From Armigeres subalbatus (taxonomy: Eukaryota; Arthropoda; Insecta; Diptera; Culicidae): 64,000 bases of DNA. The stretch spans positions 379,705,278 through 379,769,277 of the forward strand of contig NC_085141.1 of NCBI RefSeq assembly GCF_024139115.2. The letters run 5' to 3'. The translations under genes and the position numbers were made by a program. Of this stretch, positions 22,190-32,361 are shown piece by piece. The notes beneath the pieces were generated by a model. It ran no database searches. It worked only from the letters and a program-made list of their open reading frames with translations, and had not been told where the DNA came from. The first letter of the stretch is position 1. Each line of letters starts with the position of its first letter.

Positions 22190-25060
22190 ATGCCAGCGAA
22201 CAATGCTTTCGAATGCGGTGCCTGCGAGCGACCGAACTCCGCCGACGTCGGAATGGTGGCATGCGACGGCTGCAACACGTGGTTTCACTACGGTTGTGCA
22301 GAAGTGTCGCCAGGAATTGAGGACCGATCGTGGAGATGCAGTAAGTGTCCACCTGTGCTGCCTCCAGAAGCAACCGGCGCGAAAAAGAAAGTAGGTAAGA
22401 AGCAGCCAGCAAGTTTGACCGTCCTCGGCGCGATGTCGAGTGAGATGCAGAGGTCGAACAGTGCTAATCAAAAGAAAGCGTCCGACAAATCAAAGAACTC
22501 GGATAGAACAAGAACAGTGGTTCTTAATCCGGAGCTGACGAGTATAACGACTCCGAAAAGGAATCCTGAGATACCAAATCAGGTGGAGAAGTCTTTGAAA
22601 TCCAGCAATACCACAGCAAGAGCTCGAGCGCAACTAGCTTTGCAGCGATTGGAAAGCGAGCGACTACTGGACGAGCAGAAGTTGCTAGAAGAACAAGAAC
22701 GGTTAAAGGAGGAGCGCGCACGTCTAGAGAGAGAAAAGCAGATTAAAGAGCAGGAGCACGCCATCAAGGCCAAGGAGTTCGAGATGAAGGCAAAGTACCT
22801 ACGAGAACGGTTTGAATTAGAGGAGTTATTGGCAGAAGATGACAACATAAGCAAAACGAGCGCTCCTAGCGGTGTGGAAAGAACCAAAGAGTGGGTTGAG
22901 GACCAACATGAGCGGAGTAGAGGAGGAAGCGGAACCAGAACGGAGCATCCGGCGTGGCCACCTAACGAAAGGGTTAGACCGCAGCTGTCCCAATCTCGGG
23001 ATGGTTTAGGCTTTGAAGAACGGATTGCAAATCTTCTTAGAGTGGACTATCAAGGAGTGAGCTCCAATCCCATCCACCATACGGAGCCTCCCGAGATTAA
23101 TCGTCGGAGTCGTGAGGCGGTACACCACGGAACGGAAAACGGAATGCAATCTGTTTCGCATAGGCTTAGTGCTGAACAATTAGCAGCAAGACAGATTTGG
23201 CCGAAAAAACTCCCTACTTTTTCCGGAGATCCGGAAGAGTGGCCTATATTCGTCAACAGTTTTGAGACTGCCAATAATACCTGCGGTTTCACGGATGTGG
23301 AGAATCTTATTCGGCTTCGCGAGTGCTTGCGGGGCCCAGCGCGAGAGGCTGTTGTGACAAAATTGATGTTTCCTCACAGCGTGACGGCTATTATAGACAC
23401 GCTTCGAAGATTATACGGAAGACCGGACCTACTAGTGAAAAACTTGCTGAACAAAGTTCGCCGAGTGGAGGCCCCCAAACCGGAACGATTGGAAACACTC
23501 ATAAACTTTGGGTTGACCGTCGAGCAGCTATGCGACCATTTGGAGGCCGCCAATCTCCAGGGACACTTGTCGAACCCCACTCTACTTGGTGAGCTAGTGG
23601 AGAAATTTCCTTCATTAATAAAGCTAGAATGGGCAAGGTACAAGCGAGCATACAGTGATCCGACTTTGAAACACTTTGGCCATTTCATGGAGCAGCTGGT
23701 CAACGACGCTAGTGAGGTCACCGCGCCATTACTGGTGCGCTCTACCAAGCAAGCAGAAAAGGACAGAACTCGTGAAAGAGGACAACTTTACACTCACGAA
23801 AATGTGCCCGATACACACACCCGCAGCGAAGAGCGACAACCTTGTCCCATATGCGGCAAAACCGATCATAGAGTGCGTAACTGCGAGCGCTTCCAGCAAA
23901 TGGGATTGGAAGCCCGTTTAAAAGCCGTCGAACGTTGGAAATTGTGCGAATTATGCTTGTATGACCACGGTCAATGGAGATGTCGTTCTAGGATTCGCTG
24001 CAATGTGCCGAGTTGCAGAGTTCGTCACCATCCGTTACTTCATCGCGCCGTGCCAGATCAACGCCGGCGTCAAGTGCAAACGTCCGATTGCAACACTCAT
24101 GAGGAAGCGAGAAAGTCTATCATGTTCAGGATTATACCGGTTACACTTTTCAACGATAACAGCAAATGTGAAACGTTCGCCTTCCTTGACGAGGGCTCAT
24201 CGTTAACGCTTATTGAGGCGAGTTTGGCCAGACAGCTCGGAGCAAAGGGTGTTCCCGAACCACTGGAGCTACGTTGGACATCGAGCGTTATGAGGAACGA
24301 AGAAAAATCCGAGAGAGTGAATTTAGAAATATCGGGGAAAGGTCTACCACGACGATATCCGTTGAGAAATGCACACACAGTCGAAAAACTCAATCTTCCG
24401 ATGCAAAGCCTAGCTATAGGAAAATTATCGGAGCGTTTCCCTTATCTCAGAAATCTACCAGTGCCATCGTACTCCGAAGCTGTTCCTAGAATTCTTCTCG
24501 GACTAGAAAGTTTGAGCCTTTTAGCGCCACTGAATAGTTGTCTTGGCGGCCCAGGAGAACCTATCGCTGTAAAATCTTTGCTTGGCTGGTCAGTTTATGG
24601 TCCGAATGGAATCGATCAAGCGAAGGAAGGGTTCGTGAACGTGCACGAATGCAAATGCGGTGCTGACAGGGAACTGAACGACCTGATTCAACAGCAATTC
24701 GTATTGGAAGAAAAGTTGATAAGCCAAAGTCCGTCACTAGAATCCGCCGAAGAAAAAAGAGCGCGGGAAATATTGGAAAGTTCTACAACGTTCCGGGATG
24801 GGAGGTATGAAACGGCGCTCCTCTGGAAGTCCGACCATGTGGATCTCCCAAATAGCCTTCCTATGGCAATGAAGCGGATGAAAAGTTTCGAGGCTCAACT
24901 AGCGAAGGATGTCGACCTACGAAGCAGTGTGAACCAGCAGATTATCGATTATATTAACAAAGGCTATATCCATAAAGCAACCGAAGAGGAACTTGCTGAA
25001 ATCAACGAGAGACAAGTTTGGTATCTACCCCTCGGCCTGGTTACGCATCCGAAGAAGTAA
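22190..25060 (+). CDS. BEL/Pao Gag-protease polyprotein with N-terminal PHD finger
   Basis: This 956-codon frame starts only 20 nt after the 5' LTR. Residues 9-53 form a PHD-type zinc finger with Cys9, Cys12, Cys25, Cys28, His33, Cys36, Cys50, Cys53 (C4HC3) and an aromatic before the His. A Lys/Glu-rich coiled coil follows at about 145-215. The DUF1759-type Gag domain starts near 340 with LPTFSGDPEEWPIF. Zinc-knuckle-like CPICGKTDHRVRNC is near 553 and a second Cys cluster near 583. The aspartic protease motif FLDEGSS is near 665. The frame then enters the reverse transcriptase (YLPLGLVTHP) and stops at TAA 25058-25060 through a frameshift. Normally it would continue as one polyprotein. Confidence 0.93.
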   Translation: MPANNAFECGACERPNSADVGMVACDGCNTWFHYGCAEVSPGIEDRSWRCSKCPPVLPPEATGAKKKVGKKQPASLTVLGAMSSEMQRSNSANQKKASDKSKNSDRTRTVVLNPELTSITTPKRNPEIPNQVEKSLKSSNTTARARAQLALQRLESERLLDEQKLLEEQERLKEERARLEREKQIKEQEHAIKAKEFEMKAKYLRERFELEELLAEDDNISKTSAPSGVERTKEWVEDQHERSRGGSGTRTEHPAWPPNERVRPQLSQSRDGLGFEERIANLLRVDYQGVSSNPIHHTEPPEINRRSREAVHHGTENGMQSVSHRLSAEQLAARQIWPKKLPTFSGDPEEWPIFVNSFETANNTCGFTDVENLIRLRECLRGPAREAVVTKLMFPHSVTAIIDTLRRLYGRPDLLVKNLLNKVRRVEAPKPERLETLINFGLTVEQLCDHLEAANLQGHLSNPTLLGELVEKFPSLIKLEWARYKRAYSDPTLKHFGHFMEQLVNDASEVTAPLLVRSTKQAEKDRTRERGQLYTHENVPDTHTRSEERQPCPICGKTDHRVRNCERFQQMGLEARLKAVERWKLCELCLYDHGQWRCRSRIRCNVPSCRVRHHPLLHRAVPDQRRRQVQTSDCNTHEEARKSIMFRIIPVTLFNDNSKCETFAFLDEGSSLTLIEASLARQLGAKGVPEPLELRWTSSVMRNEEKSERVNLEISGKGLPRRYPLRNAHTVEKLNLPMQSLAIGKLSERFPYLRNLPVPSYSEAVPRILLGLESLSLLAPLNSCLGGPGEPIAVKSLLGWSVYGPNGIDQAKEGFVNVHECKCGADRELNDLIQQQFVLEEKLISQSPSLESAEEKRAREILESSTTFRDGRYETALLWKSDHVDLPNSLPMAMKRMKSFEAQLAKDVDLRSSVNQQIIDYINKGYIHKATEEELAEINERQVWYLPLGLVTHPKK

Positions 25061-25316
25061 AAAAGTGGCTAGTATGGGACGGAAAGTCGCAGGTGATTGG
25101 AGTCTCTCTCAACTCTCAACTGTTGAAAGGTCCCGACCTTTTGGTTTCGCTTCCGTCCGTAATTTGCAATTTCGAGAAAAGCACGTGGGATTTGGAGGCG
25201 ATATCCGAGAAATGTTCTTGCAGCTTCGGATGAGACACTCGAATAAATATTTTTAGAGCTTATTATTTCGTTTCGAACCCTGACACCCACCAGAAGTTTA
25301 TATTGCAGACGTCGCA
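25061..25316 (+). pseudogene. broken reverse transcriptase segment of BEL copy 1
   Basis: Polymerase sequence continues but in changing frames. Bases to about 25170 read VWDGK-type and LLKGPDLLVSLPS residues in one frame. From there a second frame reads GFGGDIREMFLQLRMRHSN (motif A region). That frame is interrupted by TAG at 25254 and TGA near 25281 before it joins the downstream open frame. Two frameshifts and two stops therefore fall within about 260 bp. Confidence 0.85.
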
Positions 25317-27926
25317 ATGTTTGGCGCAACATGCTCACCCTGCGTCGCACAGCATGTACTGCGAGTGAATGCGGACAAATGGGCGAACGAATTCCCGTTA
25401 GCAGCAGAGGCAATCAAGAACAAGACGTATATGGACGACTACTACGATAGTGCAGATTCCCCGGAAGAAGCGGCAGAGATGGCATTGCAAGTACGAACCA
25501 TCCACGCTCATGGAGGATTTGAGATGAGAAACTGGGTCAGCAACAGCAATATCGTGTTGCAGAAACTCGGAAAACCTGGTGAAAAGGAGCCACGGCTGCT
25601 GCAAACCACGATGGACAACAAATGGGAAAGAGTGTTAGGCTTGTTATGGCACCCAGAATCGGACACTTTCACATTTTCTACGGAGCTAGAACAGTTACGA
25701 CTCTTCATTTCCGGAGAACGACGACCGACGAAGCGTATCGCATTGAAAGTCGTAATGAGTCTATTCGACCCCCTCGGGCTATTAGCACCGTATCTTATTC
25801 ATGGTCGTATCCTGATACAGGATCTATGGAGAAGCGCAGTCCAGTGGGATGAAGAAATAAGAGATGAGGAGTTTGAAAAATGGACGCGCTGGGTTGAATT
25901 ATTACCAAAGATAGGCGAACTGAGTATCCCACGTTATTACTTCAGCGACGCGATAGCCCCATGTCATACGCTGCAGTGTCACGTGTTTACCGACGCTAGC
26001 GAAACTAGCTATGGCTGTGCTGTGTATTTTAGAACCATGAATGATTTGGCAGAAGTACAATGCACGCTAATTATGGCAAAAAGTAAAGTGGCTCCACTAA
26101 AACACCTATCGATACCGCGTTTAGAACTAGAAGCCGCTGTGCTAGGTGCCAAAGTACTCAACACTGTATTGAGCTATCACTCGCTGCAACCCCATGGAGT
26201 GTACCTATGGACCGATTCATCGACTGTACTTTCGTGGATTCGCTCAGACCACAGGCGATACAAGCAGTTTGTCGCCCATCGTATTGGAGAAATTCTATCG
26301 TCGACTCAAGCGGAATGCTGGCGGTGGGTACCATCTAGGGACAATGTAGCTGACTGTCTGACGAAGTGGGTGCGTGATACAGTGCCGGATTCCAACGGTA
26401 GGTGGTATAAAGGACCAGAGTTTCTATATCTTTCGGAGGATCAGTGGCCAAAGCAGCAAGTGAAAACGAACACTATCGAAGAACTACGTCCTAGCTATTT
26501 GTTTGCTCATATTTCTCTACCCGTTAGAGTGATAGACATCTCTAGGTTTTCAAAATGGAGTATACTGCTACGAACTGTAGCATGTTTATGCCGCTTCATC
26601 AACAATTGCCGCTTGCGAATCTCGGGACGGCCAATAGAGACACTCCAGGCAACTAGAAACCTTCAGAAGTCGCTTAAATGGAGCGTTCCATGTTGTAAGA
26701 CGCCGTTGAAACAGGAGGAATTTCAACGAGCAGAGCAGTTTCTTTGGAAAATGGAACAAAGTGAATACTTCCCCGACGAGGTTCGAGTCATGTTGAAAAA
26801 TCGAGACCAGCCAATAGCGAAATGGCTATCCATCGAGAAGAACAGCCCGTTGTATAAGTTATCTCCATTTGCCGACGAGTATGGTGTTGTCAGGATGGAA
26901 GGCAGAACCGCAAACGCTGCCTATGCCAATTTCGACGCGAGGTTTCCAATAATTCTTCCCAAGGACGGTCAAATAACTCGAATGCTGTTGGATCACTACC
27001 ACCGCCGATATGGTCATGCAAGCAAAGAAACTATTGTAAATGAGGTTCGTCAGCGGTTTGAAATCTCACATTTACGATCAATCGTAGATAATATTTCTCG
27101 CAACTGTTGTTTCTGTAAGGTGACTAAGTGTAAGCCGATCCCTCCACGAATGGCGCCATTACCCGAGCAACGCTTGACGCCGAAAGCCCGCCCTTTTAGC
27201 TACGTCGGTATCGACTATATGGGCCCACTAGAAGTCACTGTCGGTCGGCGCAAAGAGAAGAGATACGTCGCTGTATTCACGTGCTTGGTTATACGGGCTA
27301 TTCATTTAGAGGTCGCTTACGATTTGTCCAGCGAGTCCTGCATCATGGCGATCCGCAGATTCACGCGTAGGCGAGGATCCCCAGTTCAAATCTTTTCTGA
27401 TAATGGCACTAATTTTGTGGGAGCAAACCGCGAACTGCAAAAACAGATCAACGTCGAATGCGCTGGAACCTACACCGATGCGCGAACAAAATGGTCGTTC
27501 AATACCCCATCCGCTCCTCATATGGGTGGGGTATGGGAACGAATGGTGAGGAGCGTCAAGGAGGCCATGACTGCATTGCTCAATGGGCGGAAACTGACAG
27601 ACGAGATCTTGTGGACTACCCTAGTTGAAGTGGAAGGATTAGTCAACTCGCGTCCTCTGACTTATATGCCACAGGAAATAGGTCTGCCTGAAGCTCTGAC
27701 TCCAAATCATTTTATTTTCGGTTGTTCATCTGGCGCTCACGATCCTCTTGAACCACCTGAAGATCTTTGGGAAAATTCTTCGAAGCAGTTTTCTACAATC
27801 CCAGCAATTAGCAGACGAAGCGTGGAGGCGCTGGTCAAAGGAGTATTTCCCAACAATCAACAAAAGAACCAAATGGTTGAGCGAAGCAAGGTCCCTGAAG
27901 GTCGGCGACCTTGTATATGTAGCTGA
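25317..27926 (+). CDS. BEL/Pao Pol: reverse transcriptase C-part, RNase H, integrase
   Basis: The 869-codon frame opens inside the reverse transcriptase, so its first methionine (MFGATCSPC) is not a natural start. TYMDDYYDS holds the catalytic YMDD. The thumb-region segment SLFDPLGLLAP is typical of Pao elements. RNase H shows FTDASETSYG, then LELEAA and WTDSSTVLSW. Integrase has an HHCC zinc finger (HYHRRYGH, then CCFCKVTKC). The catalytic triad is in GIDYMGP (near 27210), SDNGTNF (near 27398) and GGVWERMVRSVKEAM (near 27525). After about 27775 the frame is shifted and the last ~50 residues are not genuine. All enzymes act in the virus-like particle and at integration. Confidence 0.92.
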   Translation: MFGATCSPCVAQHVLRVNADKWANEFPLAAEAIKNKTYMDDYYDSADSPEEAAEMALQVRTIHAHGGFEMRNWVSNSNIVLQKLGKPGEKEPRLLQTTMDNKWERVLGLLWHPESDTFTFSTELEQLRLFISGERRPTKRIALKVVMSLFDPLGLLAPYLIHGRILIQDLWRSAVQWDEEIRDEEFEKWTRWVELLPKIGELSIPRYYFSDAIAPCHTLQCHVFTDASETSYGCAVYFRTMNDLAEVQCTLIMAKSKVAPLKHLSIPRLELEAAVLGAKVLNTVLSYHSLQPHGVYLWTDSSTVLSWIRSDHRRYKQFVAHRIGEILSSTQAECWRWVPSRDNVADCLTKWVRDTVPDSNGRWYKGPEFLYLSEDQWPKQQVKTNTIEELRPSYLFAHISLPVRVIDISRFSKWSILLRTVACLCRFINNCRLRISGRPIETLQATRNLQKSLKWSVPCCKTPLKQEEFQRAEQFLWKMEQSEYFPDEVRVMLKNRDQPIAKWLSIEKNSPLYKLSPFADEYGVVRMEGRTANAAYANFDARFPIILPKDGQITRMLLDHYHRRYGHASKETIVNEVRQRFEISHLRSIVDNISRNCCFCKVTKCKPIPPRMAPLPEQRLTPKARPFSYVGIDYMGPLEVTVGRRKEKRYVAVFTCLVIRAIHLEVAYDLSSESCIMAIRRFTRRRGSPVQIFSDNGTNFVGANRELQKQINVECAGTYTDARTKWSFNTPSAPHMGGVWERMVRSVKEAMTALLNGRKLTDEILWTTLVEVEGLVNSRPLTYMPQEIGLPEALTPNHFIFGCSSGAHDPLEPPEDLWENSSKQFSTIPAISRRSVEALVKGVFPNNQQKNQMVERSKVPEGRRPCICS

Positions 27927-28131
27927 AGGCAAACGGAGATCATGGACGAAGGGCGTTGTACACGAGGTCATGCCCGGAAAGGACGGTAGAGTTCGACAGG
28001 CCGTGGTACGGACCGCGTTTGGAATACTTAAGCGTCCGGTAGTGAAGCTAGCAGTTATGGAGCTTGGTGGATCTACGCTGGACCCTCCCTCGATCCACGG
28101 GCGGGGAATGTTCTGGCAGCACGGACGGTGA
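27748..28131 (+). pseudogene. integrase C-terminal domain (DUF5641-like) of BEL copy 1
   Basis: In the +1 frame relative to the preceding segment, residues from KILRSSFLQ through ADEAWRRWSKEYFP and LKVGDLVYVAEGKRRSWTKG form the C-terminal integrase domain seen in BEL/Pao elements. A frameshift near 27775 separates it from the catalytic core. The frame runs through the purine tract and ends inside the 3' LTR at TGA 28129-28131, so the last residues (MFWQHGR) are LTR-encoded. Confidence 0.88.
28099..28108 (+). promoter_or_regulatory. polypurine tract candidate
   Basis: GGGCGGGGAA directly abuts the first TG of the 3' LTR at 28109. This is where plus-strand DNA synthesis is primed in LTR retrotransposons. 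It contains one C, so the tract is imperfect. Confidence 0.5.
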
Positions 28132-28784
28132 CAACCTTTCGCACGAACTGCAGAATCCGGATGCATGAGAAAACGAATACCTATTTGACCTTATACTACT
28201 ATACTACACTACGAACTAATGACAGAGCACCGAATAGAAGATAATGCAATGTACACTATCACGGCGGTTGTTTTGTGCATTAGACTAGATGTTACCACAT
28301 GCTTTGTTCGGGAGACTCGTGGATTATCGTTGAAATTAATATTGCCCATAAAGTTAGCCAAATTTATATTTTGAGGAGATTAATTGAGTTATAATAGTTC
28401 CTGGGAGCGGTAAGGATGCGTAAATATAAATTGTATAGCTGCATCTTATAAATTATCGCATTAATCGACAGATATAAAAACTGTATGCTAGTACCCGGTG
28501 CTGATGATAGCTAGTGAATTGAGAGTACATCTGTAGAGTTGTAAGGTATGAATTACGAGTGCACTCTAGAATGAATTATTTATATAACACTTTCGCATTC
28601 GGACAGGGAAGAGACTTTGAAAATCTGGCATTTGTTCGTAGGGCTTCATAGGACTGGTAGAGGAAAACTAATTGTATGTATCGCAGGCATATTTTTTGGA
28701 TAAAAGTTCAATAAAAATCTATATTTTAGCTTTGAGCTGCACATACTAAACGCTGCTGCGAGAACTTCTTTCTACCAACCAACA
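28109..28784 (+). repeat. 3' LTR of BEL copy 1
   Basis: Direct copy of 21493-22169, beginning TGTTCTGGCAGC and ending ACCAACA, followed by the GGCGG target duplication. It contains the Pol stop codon near its start and AATAAA at 28710-28715. Confidence 0.96.
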
Positions 28785-28944
28785 GGCGGAATGAAAAAAA
28801 AGTAGAAGGTTTTATCCGAGACACGACCGCCAATTGGACGTAGGATTACGTAAAGAGTAAAATATTCAAATTTGAGATATTGAAAATGATTATTAACGTT
28901 ATTAACGCTGATGGGATCGTTACGATTTAATTTCAAAAACTAAA

Positions 28945-29479
28945 CTAAAAACTCGAGAAAAACAATAATTTTCTGCTACTGACACCAACGTGAGCCACTC
29001 GATAACTTGAGACGTCATCCATGCGAATAAATTGTTGCATCGTCTCCCTCCGACGAGCGCTTGAGAAACTGCTATTGACGCAACTTTCTGCCGTTGTCGA
29101 GTGATTGTTAATTTGCACCTTGAAGTCTCTGCTCGACCTGGATAGTGGTTCTGAAAATAACCGATTAACTTTCAATAATACTCCCTTCCAATCAATAAAA
29201 TAAACAAAATCAGGGGTTTCAAAGAAAAATTCAAATAAAACTATCAAACATTTTCTTTTTATAAAATGTTTGTATAACATACCAAATATTTTATTTGATG
29301 ATTTAGACATTGGAAAATATGGGCCAAAGTAATCGACTCCAGTGTCCGAAAACGGGCGAGATATGGTGACTCGTGCGGCCGGCAAGTTTCCCATAAGCTG
29401 TTGAACGGAAGCTGGTCTGCAACGAAAACATCTCTGGCAACTGTGTACTATATTTCGGATGACGCTCCTACCTCCGAGC
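28945..29479 (-). pseudogene. integrase fragment of BEL copy 2
   Basis: Just left of the RTE insertion the minus strand reads LGGRSVIRNIVHSCQRCFRC, the CxxC half of the integrase zinc finger, then GNLPAARVTISRPFSDTGVD and YFGPYF, with the first catalytic Asp in GVDYFGP. Beyond about 29290 the sequence no longer resembles integrase although a frame stays open to 28945, so the core is truncated or scrambled. The second catalytic Asp and the Glu were not found. Confidence 0.8.
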
Positions 29480-29731
29480 AGCGGGCAGCAGGGACTATGT
29501 CCAAGGGCTTGACGATCCCTCCCCAGGCCATCTGCGAGTTGTGGGGCTTGCCTAGGATGTGGTGGGGTTTGACAGTGGGCCCTGTTAAACCTCTAGAAAA
29601 AGCTGCATGTATCCGCAAGTAGGCCCCACCAAAGCGACCGTGTGCCGCTCAAAGCGCACAAGCCCAAGTCCTGGTGTTAGGTGGGACGCTAAACAGCCCT
29701 GACACGACGGCCCTCCGACGAGACAGGAGGT

Positions 29732-30103
29732 TTGCGCAGGCCCAATAAGCCGCCTGGAAAACCAAGGATGTGCAAGCTGAGGATTAAAGGCCGTTTCTTC
29801 AACTATAGCATCATCAACGTGCACTGCCCACACGAAGGGAGACCCGACGACGAGAAAGAAGCGTTCTATGCACAGCTGGAGCAAACATACGATGGATGCC
29901 CACTGCGAGACGTCATAATCGTCATCGGTGACATAAACGCACAGGTAGGAAGGGAGGAAATGTATAGACCGGTCATCGGAACGGATAGTCTGCACACCGT
30001 ATCGAATGATAACGGCCAACGATGCATAAACTTCGCAGCCTCCCACGGAATGGTAGTCCGAAGCACTTTCGTTCCTCGCACAAATATCCACAAGACCACA
30101 TGA
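29732..30103 (+). pseudogene. RTE endonuclease fragment (copy 2)
   Basis: Contains KGRFFNYSIINVHCPHEG and VIGDINAQVGREEMY, the middle catalytic motif of the endonuclease fold. It stops at TGA 30101-30103, where copy 1 continues with a Trp codon (HKATWK). The N-terminal nuclease motifs are absent; the 5' region joins directly to this segment, pointing to an internal deletion. The final SDH motif survives in another frame near 30215. Confidence 0.85.
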
Positions 30104-30197
30104 AAATCACCTAACCAAGAAACGTAAAACCAAATCGACCACGTTCTAATCGACGGTAAATTCTTCTCCGACATAACGAACGTCCGCACTTACCGCA

Positions 30198-30947
30198 GTG
30201 CGAATATTGAATCCGACCACTACCTCGTTGCAGTATGCCTGCGTGTACAACACGCGTCGAAGTCGGATGCCGCGGCTTAACAATGGGCGGCTACAAGATG
30301 GTAGACTAGCCCAGGAATACGCGCAGCAGCTGGAAGTGGCATTTCCAACGGAAGAGCAGCTAGGCGCAGCGTCCCTTGAAGATGGCTGGAGAGATATTCG
30401 ATCCGCCATTGGTAACACCGATACCGCTGAACTTGGCACGGTGCCCCCGGATCAGAGAAACGACTGGTATGACGGCGAATGTGAGCAGTTAGTGGAAGAG
30501 AAGAATGCAGCATGGGCGAGATTGCTGCAACACCGCACGAGGGCGAACGAGGCACGATATAAAGAGGCGCGGAATAGACAAAACTCGATTTTCCGGAGGA
30601 AAAAGTGCCAGCAGGAAGATCGAAACCGTGAAGAGACGGAGCAACTGTACCGCGCTAATAACACACGAAAGTTCTATGAGAAGTTAAACCGTTCACGTAA
30701 GGGCCACGTGCCACAGCCTGATATGTGCAAGGACATAAACGGGAACCTTCTTACGAACGAGCGTGAGGTGATCGAAAGGTGGCGGCAGCACTACGAAGAA
30801 CACCTGAATGGCGATGTGGCAGACGAAGATGGCGGTATGGTGATGGACCTGGGAGAACGCGCGCAGGACATAATTTTACCGGCTCCGGATCTTCAGGAAA
30901 TCCAGGAGGAGATTGGCCGGCTGAAGAACATCAAAGCCTGGGGTTGA
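30198..30947 (+). pseudogene. RTE linker segment (copy 2)
   Basis: Basic linker between endonuclease and polymerase: RLAQEYAQQLEVAFPTEEQL, NDWYDGECEQLVEEKNAAW and NRSRKGHVPQPDMCKD are recognisable and match copy 1. It ends KNIKAWG and a stop. Two bases are missing near 30940 compared with the expected run of C and G residues. Only one copy of the segment duplicated in copy 1 is present here. Confidence 0.85.
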
Positions 30948-31023
30948 CCAACTACCAGGAGAGCTATTTAAACACGGTGGTGAGGCACTGGCTAGAGCGC
31001 TGCACTGGGTCATTACCAAGATT

Positions 31024-32129
31024 TTGGAGGAGGAAGTTTTGCCGCAGGAGTGGATGGAAGGTGTCGTGTGTCCCATCTACAAAAAGGGCGATAAGCTAGA
31101 TTGTGGAAACTACCGCGCAATCACATTGCTGAACGCCGCCTACAAGGTACTCTCCCAAATTTTATGCCGTCGACTAGCACCAACTGCAAGGGAGTTCGTG
31201 GGGCAGTACCAGGCGAGTTTTATGGGCGGACGCTCCACCACGGACCAGGTGTTCGCCATTCGCCAAGTACTGCAGAAATGCCGCGAATACAACGTGCCCA
31301 CACATCATCTATTCATCGACTTCAAAGCCGCATATGATACAATCGATCGGGACCAGCTATGGCAGCTAATGTACGAACACGGTTTTCCGGATAAACTGAC
31401 ACGGTTGATAAAAGCGCGATGGATCGGGTGATGTGCGTTGTTCGAGCTTCAGGGGCATTCTCGAGTCCCTTCGAAACCCGCAGAGGGTTACGGCAAGGTG
31501 ATGGTCTTTCGTGTCTGCTATTCAACATCGCTTTGGAAGGGGTAATACGAAGAGCAGGGATTAACACGAGTGGTACAATTTTCAATAAGTCCGTCCAGCT
31601 ATTTGGCTTCGCCGACGACATAGATATTATGGCACGTAACTTTGAGAAGATGGAGGAAGCCTACATTAGACTGAAGAGGGAAGCTAAGCGGATCGGACTA
31701 GTCATCAACACGTCGAAGACAAAGTACATGATAGGAAGAGGTTCAAGAGACGACAATGTGAGCCACCCACCGCGAGTTTGCTTCGGTGGTGACGAAATCG
31801 AGGTGGTAGAAGAATTTATGTACTTGGGCTCACTGGTGACTGCCGAAAATGTCACCAGCAGAGAAATTCGGAGACGCATAGTGGCTGCAAATCGTACGTA
31901 CTTTGGACTCCGCAAGACGCTCCGATCGAATAGAGTTCGCCGCCGTACCAAACTGACAATCTACAAAACGCTCATTAGACCGGTAGTCCTCTACGGACAC
32001 GAGACCTGGACGATGCTCGTGGAGGACCAACGCGCACTTGGAGTTTTCGAAAGGAAAGTGCTGCGTACCATCTATGGTGGAGTGCAGATGGCGGACGGTA
32101 CGTGGAGGAGGCGAATGAACCACGAGTGA
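31024..32129 (+). pseudogene. RTE reverse transcriptase (copy 2)
   Basis: Two overlapping frames (31024-31431 and 31419-32129) join across one frameshift near 31415. Motif A is FIDFKAAYDTID, motif B RRGLRQGDGLSCLLFNIAL, and motif C LFGFADDIDIM is intact here, unlike copy 1. VLYGHETWTMLVEDQRALG and TWRRRMNHE follow. An extra base pair at TGAGTTG (near 32127) ends the frame. This is the best preserved polymerase of the three RTE copies. Confidence 0.9.
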
Positions 32130-32130
32130 G

Positions 32131-32361
32131 TTGCATCAGCTGTTGGGAGAACCATCCATCGTTCACACCGCGAAAATCGGACGACTGCGGTGGGCCGGGC
32201 ACGTAGCCAGAATGTCGGACAGTAACCCGGTGAAAATTGTTCTCGGCAACGATCCGACGGGCACAAGAAGGCGAGGTGCGCAGCGGCCAACGTGGATCGA
32301 TCAGGCTGAAGATGACTTGCGGACCCTCCGTAGACTGCGTGGTTGGCGACGTGTAGCCTAG
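32131..32361 (+). pseudogene. RTE C-terminal tail (copy 2)
   Basis: Reads HQLLGEPSIVHTAKIGRLRW, then AGHVARMSDSNPVK and WIDQAEDDLRTLRRLRGWRR, the same tail as copy 1 (7489-7848). The stop at 32361 comes a few residues earlier than the copy 1 end because of a small indel. Confidence 0.85.

Larger units (their letters stand above)
21493..28784 (+). mobile_element. complete BEL/Pao LTR retrotransposon (BEL copy 1)
   Basis: Two direct LTRs of 677 and 676 bp begin TGTTCTGGCAGC and end ACCAACA. The 5-bp direct repeat GGCGG precedes the 5' LTR (21488-21492) and follows the 3' LTR (28785-28789), as expected of integrase insertion. The interior runs Gag, protease, reverse transcriptase, RNase H, integrase, the BEL/Pao order. 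The LTRs differ only around 21655-21667, so insertion is recent. The pol region nonetheless carries frameshifts and stops. Confidence 0.97.

Noticed and set aside
30277..30555. Antisense frames within the LINE and BEL elements
   Set aside because: They are shadows of real retrotransposon frames on the other strand, and the same shadows recur in each copy.
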